Origin: Sabellastarte sp. h YS-2021
Lineage: Eukaryota > Annelida > Polychaeta > Sabellida > Sabellidae
Direction: 5' to 3'
Assembly: GCA_964017235.1 (NCBI GenBank)
Contig: OZ024931.1
Coordinates: 138,324,033 to 138,388,032, forward strand
DNA length: 64,000 nt
Of the stretch, positions 21,291-32,602 are shown piece by piece; position 1 is the first letter of the stretch, and every line of letters begins with the position of its first letter. The position numbers and the translations under genes were made by a program. The notes under the pieces were generated by a model. That model had not been told where the DNA came from. It searched no databases and saw nothing but the letters and a program-made list of their open reading frames with translations.

Positions 21291-23119
21291 ATTAATGTTA
21301 GTGAGAGGGGATAAGAACTGTCAAGCTTACTCTCTCTTGCTATTTTATCTTTATATTTTTGAGAAAAAAAGGATCAAGTTTATACATTTAATGTTGCTTA
21401 AATTTAACAAAATAATATATAAATTTTATTTCTCTTTAATGGCTTTAATTTAATAAAATATATGTATATATTTTTTAATTTGATTCTTTTTTGAGTTTAT
21501 CAAAGGTATTTGCAGATGTAAAACATACATATATTTTGCATTAACTGAGTTTTAACAAATTAATATACACAATATTTTGTATTGGACGTTTTTTTATTAT
21601 TTTTGCTATAAGTTTACATTGGATGTAACTTGAACAGCCATAAGATGCAAAAAGTACAGCCTGACGACATATTGTAACCAAGTATTAATTTGATCTATTT
21701 CAACCTATTTTGGACAGTGAAAATGTGTTTTAATCTCTTTGCATAAAAGTGCCCATTCGTGAAAATTATCCTAAAAATAATGAAATTAAGCACAGATTAT
21801 AAACCAACTTCAGTAACATTCAGCAGTAAATTTAATCAGATTAAACTAGTTATGAAGTGTAATAAACAGTTGTACATCACATTTTATATTTACCAGCTGT
21901 TTTATATCAAGTTATTCTGAAATAAAAATTTTCATGAAAAAAATAAGCACATACACAGAATATGAACAAGTGGTTATAAAAATTATAACATGTACGTCTA
22001 TATTTATGTAGTACATAATTTTAATATTTTAATGTATGCACATACCACAGTATGATTATTGCATTATATATCATTTTGCATATATCTGTTAAAGGGAGTG
22101 ACTTTTATACACATGAATCGTGAAGTGTTGTATTGACAAAGAAAATCTATTGCTTCAGTTTATTAAATGTGTAGTTTCAGTTTAACACTATTACATATTA
22201 CTAGCTTTCTGTTATCTTTTTATCACATTTTTCCAGGTATTAACATATCGGTTATAATTACTGCTCAATGTTGGATGCTTTATATAGAGTTGTCATAATA
22301 ACTTAATTAATAAAATGTTTATCAATTAAGATAATTATGCTGTGTCCCTGTATAAATTCATAGCAATTGATGTTAATTACTCTTGTGATGGTAATAGTGC
22401 AGGAAATTCTTTGGGGTCTAGTAATTCATGGAACATGACACTGAAATAATTCCCAAAAGTCAAAGAGACATGTATTAACTACCCTCCCCACAAATGTATT
22501 CTGAGTAATGCTGCTAGATCAGATTACCGTTTGGTACCACATATTTAAAATATGAACAAAAAATATTCTTGAACATACAAAACTAGCAATGACCAATGAT
22601 AGATCATTAATGTCTTGTGTGAATGCAAGATTTGATACTGTTATGCTAAAATTTCATTGTAAAGTGTTGCTCATTAACACCGGTAACAATTTAAATATTG
22701 ATGTGATCTTTGGGACATATAAACATACATTTTTTTCTTGTATTTTTAAGTTTGACTATATGCAATTTCATGGTAAATCCAAAAGATTATTTTGTAGGTA
22801 CCATGTGAAGTATTTCTATTGGTAGTTAATTTTTGGCCTCAGTTAGTCCTATTAATGTACTGGTGACAGGCCAGAGTAACAGAGTCAAAATTAACACTGG
22901 GGTTAAAGTACCGTAGCCTAAATTTAACCCCCGGTTTCAAATTGGACCTAGATTGGACCATAAACTCTTTCTTATGAGAAAGCTGCTTTGGAAAGTATCC
23001 GAGAAGAATGAATACAAGGTCTATGATAAGATCCAGGATTTGATGGTTGAAAAAAATTAACATGGTCACTATTTAACTGAGCAGCAAAAATACTTAAATA
23101 TAGTAAAACTATTATCAGC
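21291..23119. other. AT-rich intergenic DNA
   Basis: Very AT-rich with no recognised gene. It contains the second copy of the 'ACAAAACTAGCAATGACC' repeat near 22579. From about 22840 the composition becomes more balanced, but no domain could be read. Confidence 0.35.
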
Positions 23120-24190
23120 ATCTATTTGACAACAGAGATAGAACATTAGAAAAGGTCAGCACTTAACACACTTGAAATATATGGAAACTTTTCTGGTCTT
23201 AAAATGAATAAAGAAAAGACAAAAGTTATATGGATTCGGAAAAAGAAATACTCCAAAGATAAAATTAATGCTTCTGTAAATCTAGATTGGGGCAAAGTAA
23301 AATTCGTACTTCTTGGTATAGCCTTTAATGTAAATTTAAATCTTATGCTTGATATAACTTTGTTCAATATTTTAGAAAATGCTAATAAAAGTCTGAAAGT
23401 ATGGCAAAGGAGGAAATTCATACCTCTAGGGAAAATAACCGTATAAAAAGCTTGATACTTTCCAAATTTATACCTATCTTTCTAATTTTGCCAATCCCTG
23501 AAAAATTTGTTTCAGAATCAAACACTGAATATTTAAAATTTCTCTGGAATAATAAACCAGATAAAATTAAAAGAGCTACTGTTTGTTCAGACCTCACTGT
23601 TGGTAGTTTAAAGATGGTAAACTTTATTGGTATGCTTTATTAAATCTTTGAAAATGAGTTGGGTAAGAAGAATATTTGATGAAGATTGTCAATGGTTAAT
23701 ATTGTTCAATGAAACTCTTATGGTAACACTGGTAATTTATTCTTTGAAAATAGCTGGTGTGATTCTTTACCTCAAAAGAAGACCAATACTTTTTGGGTTG
23801 ATGTGATTAAAAATTGGCAAAAACTTTGTGGCGCCAACAAGTTTCCAACAATTTAGATATTCTAAACTCTTGTCTGTGGTATAACCCCCAAATTTAAAAG
23901 GAAGAAATGTACTTCTCTAGTTGGTTCAGAAAAGGAATCTTCCTCATTGGCGACATTGTGAATAAATATGGTCAAATACTTCCAATTGAAGCTTTAAAGA
24001 AAAAATATAATTTTAACCCTAATGTACTAGATTTCCACAGAATCAAATTATTTGTCCAAAATGTCATCAAGATATTTAAAACTGGTAATTTATTTAATTA
24101 CACAAAACCTACCCGTCCCTTTAACTTTAAAAGGATGTGTAGATTTTCATAAGACTCTTCTGAAAGATATAGTAAAAGGACCAACTGAGG
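23120..24190 (+). pseudogene. LINE B (L1/Tx1 type), RT part left of the DIRS insertion
   Basis: With a few frame changes the + strand reads 'GNFSGLKMNKEKTKVIWI', 'WQRRKFIPLGKITV', 'YLKFLWNNKPDKIKRATVC', 'SLKMVNFIGML', 'WFRKGIFLIGDIVNKYGQIL' and, just before the break, 'GCVDFHKTLLKDIVKGPTEV'. This is the post-catalytic half of an L1/Tx1 RT with the same motif order as LINE A but a different subfamily sequence (PLGKITV instead of LKGKVTI). It stops at about 24190 and resumes at about 29475. Confidence 0.8.
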
Positions 24191-24199
24191 TTAAACAGT

Positions 24200-24363
24200 T
24201 GTCCCTGGATTTGAACCCAATAGGTTAAGTTTGATACCACCAGTGATATAGGTGGATAGGTTTGAACTAATATTTGCTATACAAATATGCCCAGCTGAGT
24301 TGAAGATGAAGGTTTGAACCTAAGGTCTAACAGTTCAGGGGCCAGTGTGCTAACCAGTTAGTA
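24200..24363 (-). mobile_element. tRNA-like SINE in the 3' region of DIRS-like element 2
   Basis: On the - strand 'CTGGTTAGCACACTGG' (A-box-like, about 24355-24340) is followed at tRNA spacing by 'TTAGGTTCAAACC' (B-box-like, about 24324-24310). A second B-box-like 'GGGTTCAAATCC' occurs near 24220-24209, so a dimeric tRNA-like unit or a second head is possible. It lies between the recombinase stop and the LINE B junction. Confidence 0.5.
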
Positions 24364-24475
24364 AAAAATAGGTTTGACAATTTTATTTCACATGTTAGTA
24401 CGTATTATACAATGGTTAGCTAGTAAAGAGGCTTTTAAAATTGACATAAAGGAAATTTTAAAACACCAAGCCCAG

Positions 24476-25450
24476 CTACATAAGTTTGGGTACAATGGAG
24501 GAGAAAGTACTGGGAATGATAGAAGGGGCTTGAGAGGCATTCTGCAAATAAGTCCATGCTGCCAAACTTTGCCATAAACCATGGGACATAATGTTTTGCA
24601 GTGGAACACTATGGTCATAGCCTAAGGTGGCACCCGATCTCCTGAATGTGTGGAAGCCATGGCCCACGTGATCAATGTTCCTATTTGTAAGGATCGTTTT
24701 CAGGGCCTGTCTGACCTGGGTATCAATGATTTGGTGGAATGGGGGTATTGGTAGCAAATAGCGGGGTGGTGGGTGTGAGTTTTCTGGTTGATAGGAGAGC
24801 TTTGAGGGCTTTGACAGGACATTGATATAAATTATCAATTTCTGGGAGTTGGACCACTTGGGGAGATTTATTATCTTGAAGGGTTATAGTCCACTTGATC
24901 AGAAGATGGGCCCCTGGAGGGCCAAAAATAAGGCCTTGACACAGGAAGTGTCTCCTTGGGTCAAATTGAGACCTGCTGTGGGGGGCTACATTGGACATGC
25001 GGAGAAAGGCATAAAAGGATGATAGGAAAATGGCTCTGAATAGGGGTGGGTCAGAGAGTTGGTCACATGATACCAAAATGGCATATAGAGTTTTGACAGC
25101 AAAGGTGCTAGTGGGGGTGGGTTGAAACCTGGAATTGATGGAAATGCTTCTGATATATCTGGCCACTGAGAGGTGAAAAATGTAATGGTGGTCAAGCTGA
25201 TATTATTTAGCCATGGTGGTAATAGAGGAGAGATAATTTTTGATGACCTTGGGTGAGATATGCTTCTGGTACAGGTACTCTTAAAAAAAGCAAGGGCGTT
25301 GGAAAGGATAAAGGTGAGGGGTAAACTTGTGAAACATAAGAAGGATAAGAATGTCCCAAGATGAGTCCTGTGAGCTGTAGATGTGGACTGTTTATAATGC
25401 TTGGTCAATTCTACTCCAGGCTGTGGCCACCAAAGGGGAAGTGACATCAC
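24476..25450 (-). pseudogene. Tyrosine recombinase of DIRS-like element 2
   Basis: Three overlapping open pieces in different frames form one recombinase. The N-terminal core-binding part (25450-25166) has 'TAHRTHLGTFLSFLCF'. The catalytic part has Arg in 'SFYAFLRMSNVAPHS' and later, after a frame change near 24725, 'GFHTFRRSGATLGY' (His/Arg), 'IMSHGLWQS' (His) and 'AWTYLQN' (Tyr nucleophile). The end is at 24476. All four catalytic positions are conserved although the frame is broken at least twice. The arrangement is the same as in element 1, and the sequences are clearly diverged. Confidence 0.85.
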
Positions 25451-25559
25451 TGGCTCCTACAATTAGATATTGATATCTATATTGAAAAATGATAAGGGTA
25501 TGTTATCCCAAATATAATTGGTATGGAGGTGTTGGAGTAGCTTGCTATTCACAGGATCT

Positions 25560-26925
25560 GGAGAGTATAGCCTGGATAACAAATGTACAAATGTGCAATG
25601 GTTTTATGTTTGCCTGGAATATGGTTAATGTCTAGTTTAATGTCCTATGTAGCTGAAAGAAACCATATGTTCCTAACACATGCTGCTAGAAATCTGTCTC
25701 TGGTTTTGCTGGTCTTCACCTCCTGAACCACGGCCATATTGTCACAATATATTCTCACATATGAATGTGCCCGAAATTTTGCCCACAACATAAGGGCAAT
25801 GACAATATTAAACATTTCCAGATGCACAATGCCTAAATTAAAGCCAGGAACACTCAGCACAGGAGTAGCATATACTCTGTTGCTCCATGTACCACCCAGT
25901 CCTGTAAGGGATGCATCCAAGTGAAGGCTGCCAAAGTGGGGTATTGAGACTTTCCTTAGGTATGTGCACCATTGAAAGTGGGAAGGAAAGGTATAAACCA
26001 TTGAATGTCCTTGTGACAACCTGAGTCTAAATATATTTTTCTAGTCTGGGAATTGCGCCTAAATAGGTCACAGATTCTGTTGATGAATGTCCTACCTGGG
26101 AGTACACACTTGTGTATGTATAAGAGCTTTCCTAGGAGAGATTGCATAGCTTTCCTGCTGAGGGTGGACTTTTTGCTAACATAGATGCACTCCATGTAGA
26201 TTTGTCTAAGCTTTTCACTATTGATGCTCAAGGTATTGCCTGCTATATCAATGTGAATTCCCAGGCATGCAAGGGCCCTGATAGGGGGGTTCTTTTATCT
26301 GAATTCATAGAGAGGCCCAATTTGGTTAACAGAGCAGAACGGTCAAGAAAAGCTGCTTCTGTGGCTTCCTTAGAGCCAATTAGTATGTAGTCATCAATAT
26401 AGGCCCACATGTGGTGCTTTTTGGTTTTCATGATGTAGGTGGAGTCAGGCGTCATTTGAAACTCTGAGGACTCGTATGATAAATTAAGAATAACCCTACA
26501 TTTGTTTCCACCCTAGGGTCTGGTCAATAGGGGAGAACTGTGGAAATGAGGAGATGTAACTTGGTCCACTGGGCCAATCATAGCTCCATGTGCTATTTCC
26601 TTAGCTAAATATTGCTGCACTGCCAAGGGGTTTTGGAGAGCTGAAAAGTGATTGGTCACAGCAGTATTATTTAAAGCATTAGGATCCTCAATGGATAAGG
26701 GGAACCCGAACTTGACGTATTGGAGTACAATATGATGGGGATAATGTTGAGTTGAGGCTTATTGATTTCTCTGACTATATCAGCTATACTGATGTATTGG
26801 TTGACCGTTTTAATGCCTATAGCCTCCCTATCTGGGCCTATGAATTGAAAGTCACCTGACTCCTGGAAAAGGAAACCCCTGGTCTTATCAGGTATGGAAT
26901 AATCAGAACTAGGGGAAGTCCCCAT
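25560..26925 (-). pseudogene. RT-RNase H of DIRS-like element 2, internally deleted
   Basis: The fingers part reads 'QYLAKEIAHGAMIGPVDQV' and 'KCRVILNLSYESSEF' (with a stop at about 26514). The sequence then jumps directly to motif C, 'MWAYIDDYILIGS'. The roughly 90-100 residues that normally lie between, including motif A (D..RAFR) and the LPFG region, are missing at about 26450. Downstream parts are readable: 'QSLLGKLLYIHKCVLPGR', RNase H 'LHLDASLTGLGG', 'VHLEMFNIVIALM', 'IYCDNMAVVQEV', and a decayed end 'HIPGKHKTIAHL'. The enzyme could not have polymerised after the deletion. Confidence 0.8.
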
Positions 26926-26939
26926 GTTGTCATCTATGG

Positions 26940-27620
26940 CTAGAGCAATATGCCTTGTATTTTTAAAGGCAAACAGTCAGCCCCACCAATGTTAACTATG
27001 TTAGGTTGGTCCTCAGAGTTAGTATTTACAGCATCTAATGTCTCTGTGTCAGCACTTTTAAGAACATTAGTCTCAGCAAAGTCTAACTGATCAATCATTT
27101 TGACAATTATTGACACCATGTACTGTTCATACATGACACTGTGAAGCTTAAAGCAATGACAATCTTTAAAATTCTGATACGCAATATTCAGATCAGTGTG
27201 ACCACCTGCATAAGGGGCATCACTACCGTGACAATGTACATACATAAACCTCGAATCAATAATCTGAATGGGGCCTGAAGGCACATTTGTACATGTTTTT
27301 ATTTTGAAGCGTTGTGTGTCGTTTACTAGCTCCAGGAAAGCCCAATTATGGTTTCCATGCCCCTGATTGGAAATAAACACTAGGTATAAATAATTTGTAC
27401 CAGAACAGAACTGGTATTGGGTAAAATCCACTCTACAGAGAGAAGTACCAGTCCCATCCATGTCGCAATTAATTTGGTGTGAAACAGAATTGGCCACGTT
27501 ATTCTTAGACGCAGGTCGCACTGATCCAAATGAACTACCGTCATATTCCAGTTGTGACAATTTTTTAAGTGGTGGGCCTGTGGTGATGTGCCCTTCAGCC
27601 AGTCCCTCCATCCTAGGCAC
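26940..27620 (-). CDS. Unassigned 226-residue frame between Gag and RT of DIRS-like element 2
   Basis: This is the longest uninterrupted frame in element 2. It lies where element 1 has a Lys-rich linker. Visible features are a Cys/His-rich middle and end ('SNQGHGNHNWAFLELV', 'VHCHGSDAPYAGGHTDLN', 'DCHCFKLHSVMYEQY') and an acidic C-terminus ('DTETLDAVNTNSED'). A preceding out-of-frame piece ('FDFAVYPVSYDVSVML', to 27694) may belong to it. I cannot assign a fold. Some DIRS-order elements carry an extra hydrolase-like domain, but no GDS or GxND motif is present, so I do not call that. Confidence 0.45.
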   Translation of the reverse strand: MPRMEGLAEGHITTGPPLKKLSQLEYDGSSFGSVRPASKNNVANSVSHQINCDMDGTGTSLCRVDFTQYQFCSGTNYLYLVFISNQGHGNHNWAFLELVNDTQRFKIKTCTNVPSGPIQIIDSRFMYVHCHGSDAPYAGGHTDLNIAYQNFKDCHCFKLHSVMYEQYMVSIIVKMIDQLDFAETNVLKSADTETLDAVNTNSEDQPNIVNIGGADCLPLKIQGILL

Positions 27621-27989
27621 GGGACAGCTTGCTTCAACATAACAGAAACATCATATGAAACTGGATACACAGCAAAATCAAAATTATCATACAATAAAGC
27701 GTCAATGTACGCGTTAAATTACACACAGTATTACTCTCCTGAAGCACCTTACAAGCATTCACATCAACTTCACTTTTAAACTCATGAGAGCTGAAACTGT
27801 TATTACTCTAACTATTCAACATATCTGAACCTGATACAGAGTGAAATTTATTGTCAACCAACTTAGTATATGTATGATCAAATTCATGATCTGAAATAGT
27901 TCTAGAGTTAGGCATACTGTTCAGATGATATAACCCCCATGGAATTATAATGTTTCTCAAAATGTCTTTGTTCTGGTTCAGGTGGAGAA

Positions 27990-29238
27990 CCTGACCCCTA
28001 TTTATTATTATTTTGATCTTGTAGTTTCTGTTTGAATAAACACTTAGTTTCTGGATTACTATTGTTACGTCCCTGTTTCGCACAAAATGCACAGTTATCC
28101 CTAAAATGTCCATGATTTCCTTCATGAGAACAGTTCCCCTCGTTGTAATAACGACAAACCTTCTTCTGACCTTGGTATTGACCTTGATTTGTGACTTGAC
28201 TGTTTGCCATTGCGATTTGCGATGCACTCAGCCTGTTTATGGCCCATTGGGTGCTTTCAGCCCATGTGAGACGACCCTCTTCTATGTCATGCATTGAATG
28301 ACTCCATGCGTCACGTACTGCCTGCGAGGGTAGGGAAGTCGCATCCCTGAGGGCCAGAATGACCTGAAGTAGGGCCCAAGTAAGGTTGGATCCTGAATCT
28401 GATGGACATTCGTGAGCTGGCCTACGGCCCATTGAGGTAATGAGAGGTCGTCGTACATAACACGTTTCTTCCCTTTAGAACCATGGTATCCCTCGTTGGG
28501 CCAGCAATACTCAGGCAATGCAGTGGTTGTGTCGGTAGTATTCTATCGCCTTGAACATTTTGATGCCTGCTTACCTTGCAATACTTCGTTCTGCATCTGT
28601 GCATCATATGAGGCCAGCACGCTTGATACCGCCTGAGATACTGTAGGATTCCGTCGAAGAACCTCTATCCCAGGTATAATGGAGTCCCTGTCTGGGTCCC
28701 TTGAAGATTGAGGGACATCTGCACTCCCTTGTGAAGTTAAGGGCTGGGGTATGGTATCTTGCACGTGGAATTGGCGGTTTGTATGGGAGGGATGTATGAC
28801 TTCAGGGGCAGGGTCCCTAAATCTGAGGTAATGATGGTTCTGATGCCCTGTTGACGCTGCTGGCAGCATAAATGTGTTTGGTGGGTCACCATCGTGGGAT
28901 TGCAACCGTTGCCTGACAGGTGTGACATCAGTTGAGTGGTTTCTTTCTATGGCTTGTACAAGTTCACCTAATGCTTTAGTTGAATCATCAATTCTGTTCA
29001 AACGTGCCAATATAGCATCATTGGATGTTTGTTGCAGAGCAGGGCCAGAATCAGGGCCAGTGGATGACAACAAAGGAACAGTACTTACAGTTTTCTTTGC
29101 AGTGTCTTGTATATATGAACCATTGTTGTCTGAAGACCTTTTCGTGCATCCTGTGTTGATTCTGGCCCTGGCTGATGCCGTCACCTTTTTCCTAGCATTT
29201 GCTGCTGGCAATTTCTTTGTACTCAGCATATTCACCAT
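27990..29238 (-). pseudogene. Gag of DIRS-like element 2
   Basis: The N-terminal part (29238-28543) is basic ('ANARKKVTASARARIN') and then Pro/Ser/Gln-rich. After a frame change, 'GKKRVMYDDLSLPQWAVGQ' (about 28470) is the conserved Gag core start. After another, the core continues 'LRDATSLPSQAVRDAWSH' and 'DIEEGRLTWAESTQWAI', and a zinc-binding region reads 'VCRYYNEGNCSHEGNHGH' and 'NCAFCAKQG' (28432-27998). This is the same domain order as in element 1 but better preserved. By family it is the particle-forming, RNA-binding protein. Confidence 0.75.
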
Positions 29239-29472
29239 TATATATGAATAAAATTCACTAAAACCAACTAAAACTGTACATGTCAGAACAAAAATTTTTC
29301 ATGTTGTTACTCTGAATCCTGAATTCAAAATGGCCATTCTCCATTGCTATGAAATCAATGAGGCGTCAATCATATTTGATTGTCCCAGAATCAATCAACA
29401 GGAAATTTTTCCTGACAACGAGGAACTGTGTGCCTAGAAATTTAAGGTAGGTACAACTGCCTTAGAAGGCCC

Positions 29473-29990
29473 CTAAACTGGCCATGCCAAAAAAGTGGGA
29501 ACCATTGGTCAGAGAAAACATAAATGATTTTTGGAGTACAATTTATAAAATTTGTTTAAAATCTGTCCCTGATAACAAGTATATTTGGTTTCAGTATAGA
29601 ATTACCCATTATATGTTAGAGGCAAAATATTATTTGCATAAGGTTAAATATCCGAATGCAATAAGTGCCAACTCTGTGGTCTATATTCATAAACCATTGG
29701 TCATCTGATTTTCACAATGTAGTAAGGTTTTGGAATTGTGGAAGACCTTGAAGCACTGGATATCTGTACAAACTGGGGCATATTTTGAGTTAGATCAAAC
29801 TATTAAAATTCTTTTATACTGTAAATAATTTTTTGAGTTTAAACTTTGTTCTGATCTTGACAATATATAATATCTATGGGTGTTCAAAGAAAAAAATTTC
29901 ACTGAATGTTTTTCACTTACAAAAGGAAGTTAAAAGAAGATATAGTGAAAATAAATATCTAACTAACATTAATGGATATACTAACTGATT
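29473..29990 (+). pseudogene. LINE B, C-terminal part right of the DIRS insertion
   Basis: The reading resumes with 'AMPKKWEPLVRENINDFW', 'NKYIWFQYRITHYMLEAKY', then 'LELWKTLKHWISVQTGAYF', and near the end 'YIYGCSKKKISLNVFHLQKE' and 'KRRYSENKYLTNI'. These are standard C-terminal blocks of L1/Tx1 ORF2 (KW...FW...K..WFQYRI.H.IL; W..L..WI; IY.CK......F...LK..Y..EKY). They continue the protein broken at 24190. The 3' end of the LINE is near 29990, with no obvious poly-A tail. Confidence 0.75.
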
Positions 29991-31927
29991 GAGAAAAGGT
30001 GGTGTGACTGGCAAAACCAATTCACAGATATATGAATAACTGTTTCATAAAGACCAGATGGGGTCAAGACCACATAGATCATGTAAAAGTTCTTTCTTCT
30101 TTTCATCTGCAGGAAAATTTCCATTGAGTTTATTTGCAAATTACACTGAACTATCTTTTTTATTAACTTGATGCTAGATGTTAGTGTTTCGTGCTTTGAA
30201 ATTTTTTGTATCTTTATTACAGCTAGTTTACTGTGACAGATCATATAGGCTATGTGACTGAGATACAGAAAAGATTGTATTAATGCCCTGACAAAAATAT
30301 TCAGTAATATGGTTATATAATATTCATGCCGATACATCACTTGGTATCTGGGGATATCAATTTTCAATATTTAGCTTAGTTTATTAGCTCTATCATGGGT
30401 CAGGGGTGTTGTGGGTAGCTTTGTGTAATTGTTAGTAGATAGAGATTTATTTAAAAAGAAAAATATAATGATGGTATATGAAGACATTGTGTCATATATA
30501 ATAGTATCCTGGACTCTCTGATGCCACAACCTGTTTATGTACACTGGATTAGATTTTGGCATAAAGTATTAAAATTCTATGTGTACAATCTTAGGAGTGT
30601 CATCTACAGCTAATCCTTAGCATGAAATTGTCAGGATTATCCTATTCTATTTTATATTCTTAGCAAGTTTTATTGATAAGTTTTAGCATATCATCTTTAC
30701 AGCATATTTGACTGTTAGGTTGTATGAACTTGGATATTTATTCCAATAATAGTTTTGCCTGGGTAGAGATTGATGAATTGTTATTAAAATATTGTGTGTA
30801 CTCCCTTGTCCAGGTGTTGTTTTTATGTAGGATCGTGTTTTAACATAGTTTTATGTGTTGATACAATAAACGTTTATCTCCAAGGTATGTGCATCATTTG
30901 GGGGTGATTCGGGGTTCCACTGGCTTGAACTGATACTTGTATCCATATTTCCATCATACCTGTGCATTTGAAATCTTTTTAGAAACAATGGGATTTTTTT
31001 CTGAAGGCCTTTCAGGGCATTTAACTGTAGTATTAAGAGACTGTATCATAGCCATATTGGGGTTTTTATTCTGAGCTATTCTTTGCTACATTTAGCTTTA
31101 GCTAGGTCTTGGCCCTTAATCATTGTATAACTTCATCTTTGAAATAATGCAGGACACTCTTTTAAAGGTCGCATTCTTCTTTGTCATTTTTGTATGACAC
31201 TGTATGCTAGATGGTCTAGATTCTGCACTGCAAAACTACCAGGGAATTAGCCTTGCTTAAGGCTCAAATTTGCATGATATCTTTTCAAACATATGCACAA
31301 ATATTTGGTGTTCATAAAGCACTCATACATGTTAAGAGAAAGAACTGTATCAGACAGAGAGCCTTGTAAACTTTGCAGAGACAGTTCAGTTTTGCAATCT
31401 CCCATTACCATGACTACCAAATGATTCACAGGCCATCTTCTGAGGGAAGTATTACTCCAAACTCCAGTTACGTGGAACCATATGTGTGTTTTATGACATG
31501 CACAGCACTCCATCTGTGTACTCTATAATGTATACTTCTTAACCCATTTGAAGTGTTAATCACAAATAAAAGTGTTTCAAATGATCTTGCTCTCTCAACT
31601 CCTTGATATTTTCAAAAACAAAAAGTATTTCATCATTTGAGATAATTTTCTTTTTGCAAGCTGCTTAGTTTACATTTAAAATTTATTTCAATGTGATAAA
31701 TTATTTAACCCCTTGTCTTCTATATCAAGACAATGTGTTAATCATACAATACTGAGAGGAGGCCAATTTCAAACACACACACTTAATCTTATTTCAAACA
31801 CCACATACTTAACATAAGGGAAATCTTTACAGGATCTAAAAACACATTGCTTTAGAAACAACAAAATGTGTTGAAATATGAAATTTGCAACTAAATTTAG
31901 AGTTGAGCCTCTGTTATCCAACCATGT
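29991..31927. other. Intergenic, no recognised gene
   Basis: AT-rich with several short open frames on the - strand (29981-30367, 31247-31513) that resemble no family. 'TGGGGGTGATTCGGGGTTCCACTGG' type sequence near 30900 resembles the TIR of the element at 32261 but has no partner nearby. Confidence 0.3.
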
Positions 31928-32260
31928 GGAGTTAGATTTTGTTTGGAAAACAGAAAGTTTGTAAAGTGGAATGGATAATTAAGAATTACACAGGATTGTT
32001 CAATGATATTTACTTCATATTTTATAAGGACATCTATGTACATTTGCTTGCAACAGGAGGTTATGTTTGTTTCTCTGTTTGTCAGTTATAGGGGAGTTAG
32101 ATTTTGTTTGGATGACATAAAAGATTGGAAAACGGAATGGATAATTAAGAATAACACAGGATTATTTAATGATATTCACTTCATATTTTATAAGGACATC
32201 TATGTATATTTGCTTGCAATAGGAAGTTATGTTTGTTTCTCTGTTTGTCTGTCAGTTATA
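31928..32260. repeat. Diverged tandem duplication, period about 165 bp
   Basis: 'GGAGTTAGATTTTGTTTGGA' begins at 31928 and again at 32093. The two copies share 'GAATGGATAATTAAGAAT', 'CATATTTTATAAGGACATCT' and 'TTATGTTTGTTTCTCTGTTT', with scattered substitutions and small indels. The open frame across it (32003-32296) is a by-product. Confidence 0.8.
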
Positions 32261-32602
32261 GGGGTGTTCCACTGGGGCAGGTGTGTTGGTAACTAAGAAT
32301 ATTTTGAGGGTTGGGAGCAATGTTTACATAGTCAGTTAGGGTCAGTTGTAGTTTCCTGGCTTGCCGTGCTGGGTCAGCAAAATATCACAAACATTTAATA
32401 TTTCACCGACCTTCCCTGACTCTTGATCCTCACCGCGGCTTTGGCCACCTGGAAACCGGCTTGTCCTAGTCACTTCCTGCCTTATCCTAATCACTTTTAG
32501 TCTTGTCTTATTACTTCCAGCCTTTTTCTTATCAATTACAGTCTAGCTGACTCTATGGAGTCATAGTGTTGGTTGTAGGGATGGCTCCAGTGGAACACCC
32601 CC
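32261..32602. mobile_element. 342-bp MITE with GGGGTGTTCCACTGG termini
   Basis: The left end 'GGGGTGTTCCACTGGGGC' is matched inverted by the right end 'CCAGTGGAACACCCCC'. TTA lies at or within two bases of both edges, compatible with a TWA target-site duplication, but the exact end is ambiguous. The interior has no open frame and includes repeats of 'CTTATCCTAATCACTT'-like words. Confidence 0.7.

Larger units (their letters stand above)
24190..29472 (-). mobile_element. DIRS-like tyrosine-recombinase retrotransposon 2
   Basis: About 5.3 kb, running leftward, with Gag (27.99-29.24 kb), an unassigned spacer frame (26.94-27.69 kb), RT/RNase H (25.56-26.9 kb) and tyrosine recombinase (24.48-25.45 kb). 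It splits LINE B, whose reading ends at about 24190 and resumes at about 29475, so the bounds are known within tens of bases. Its 5' end shares 'CTACCTTAAA' followed by GCACACA, and 'GGGGCCTT' outside it, with the 5' end of DIRS-like element 1. A weak inverted match CAGTTGT.CCT lies near 24196 and 29449-29459. It is defective in all coding parts. Confidence 0.85.

Noticed and set aside
26940..27620. SGNH hydrolase domain
   Set aside because: Some elements of this order carry one, but no GDS, GxND or DxxH motif could be placed convincingly.
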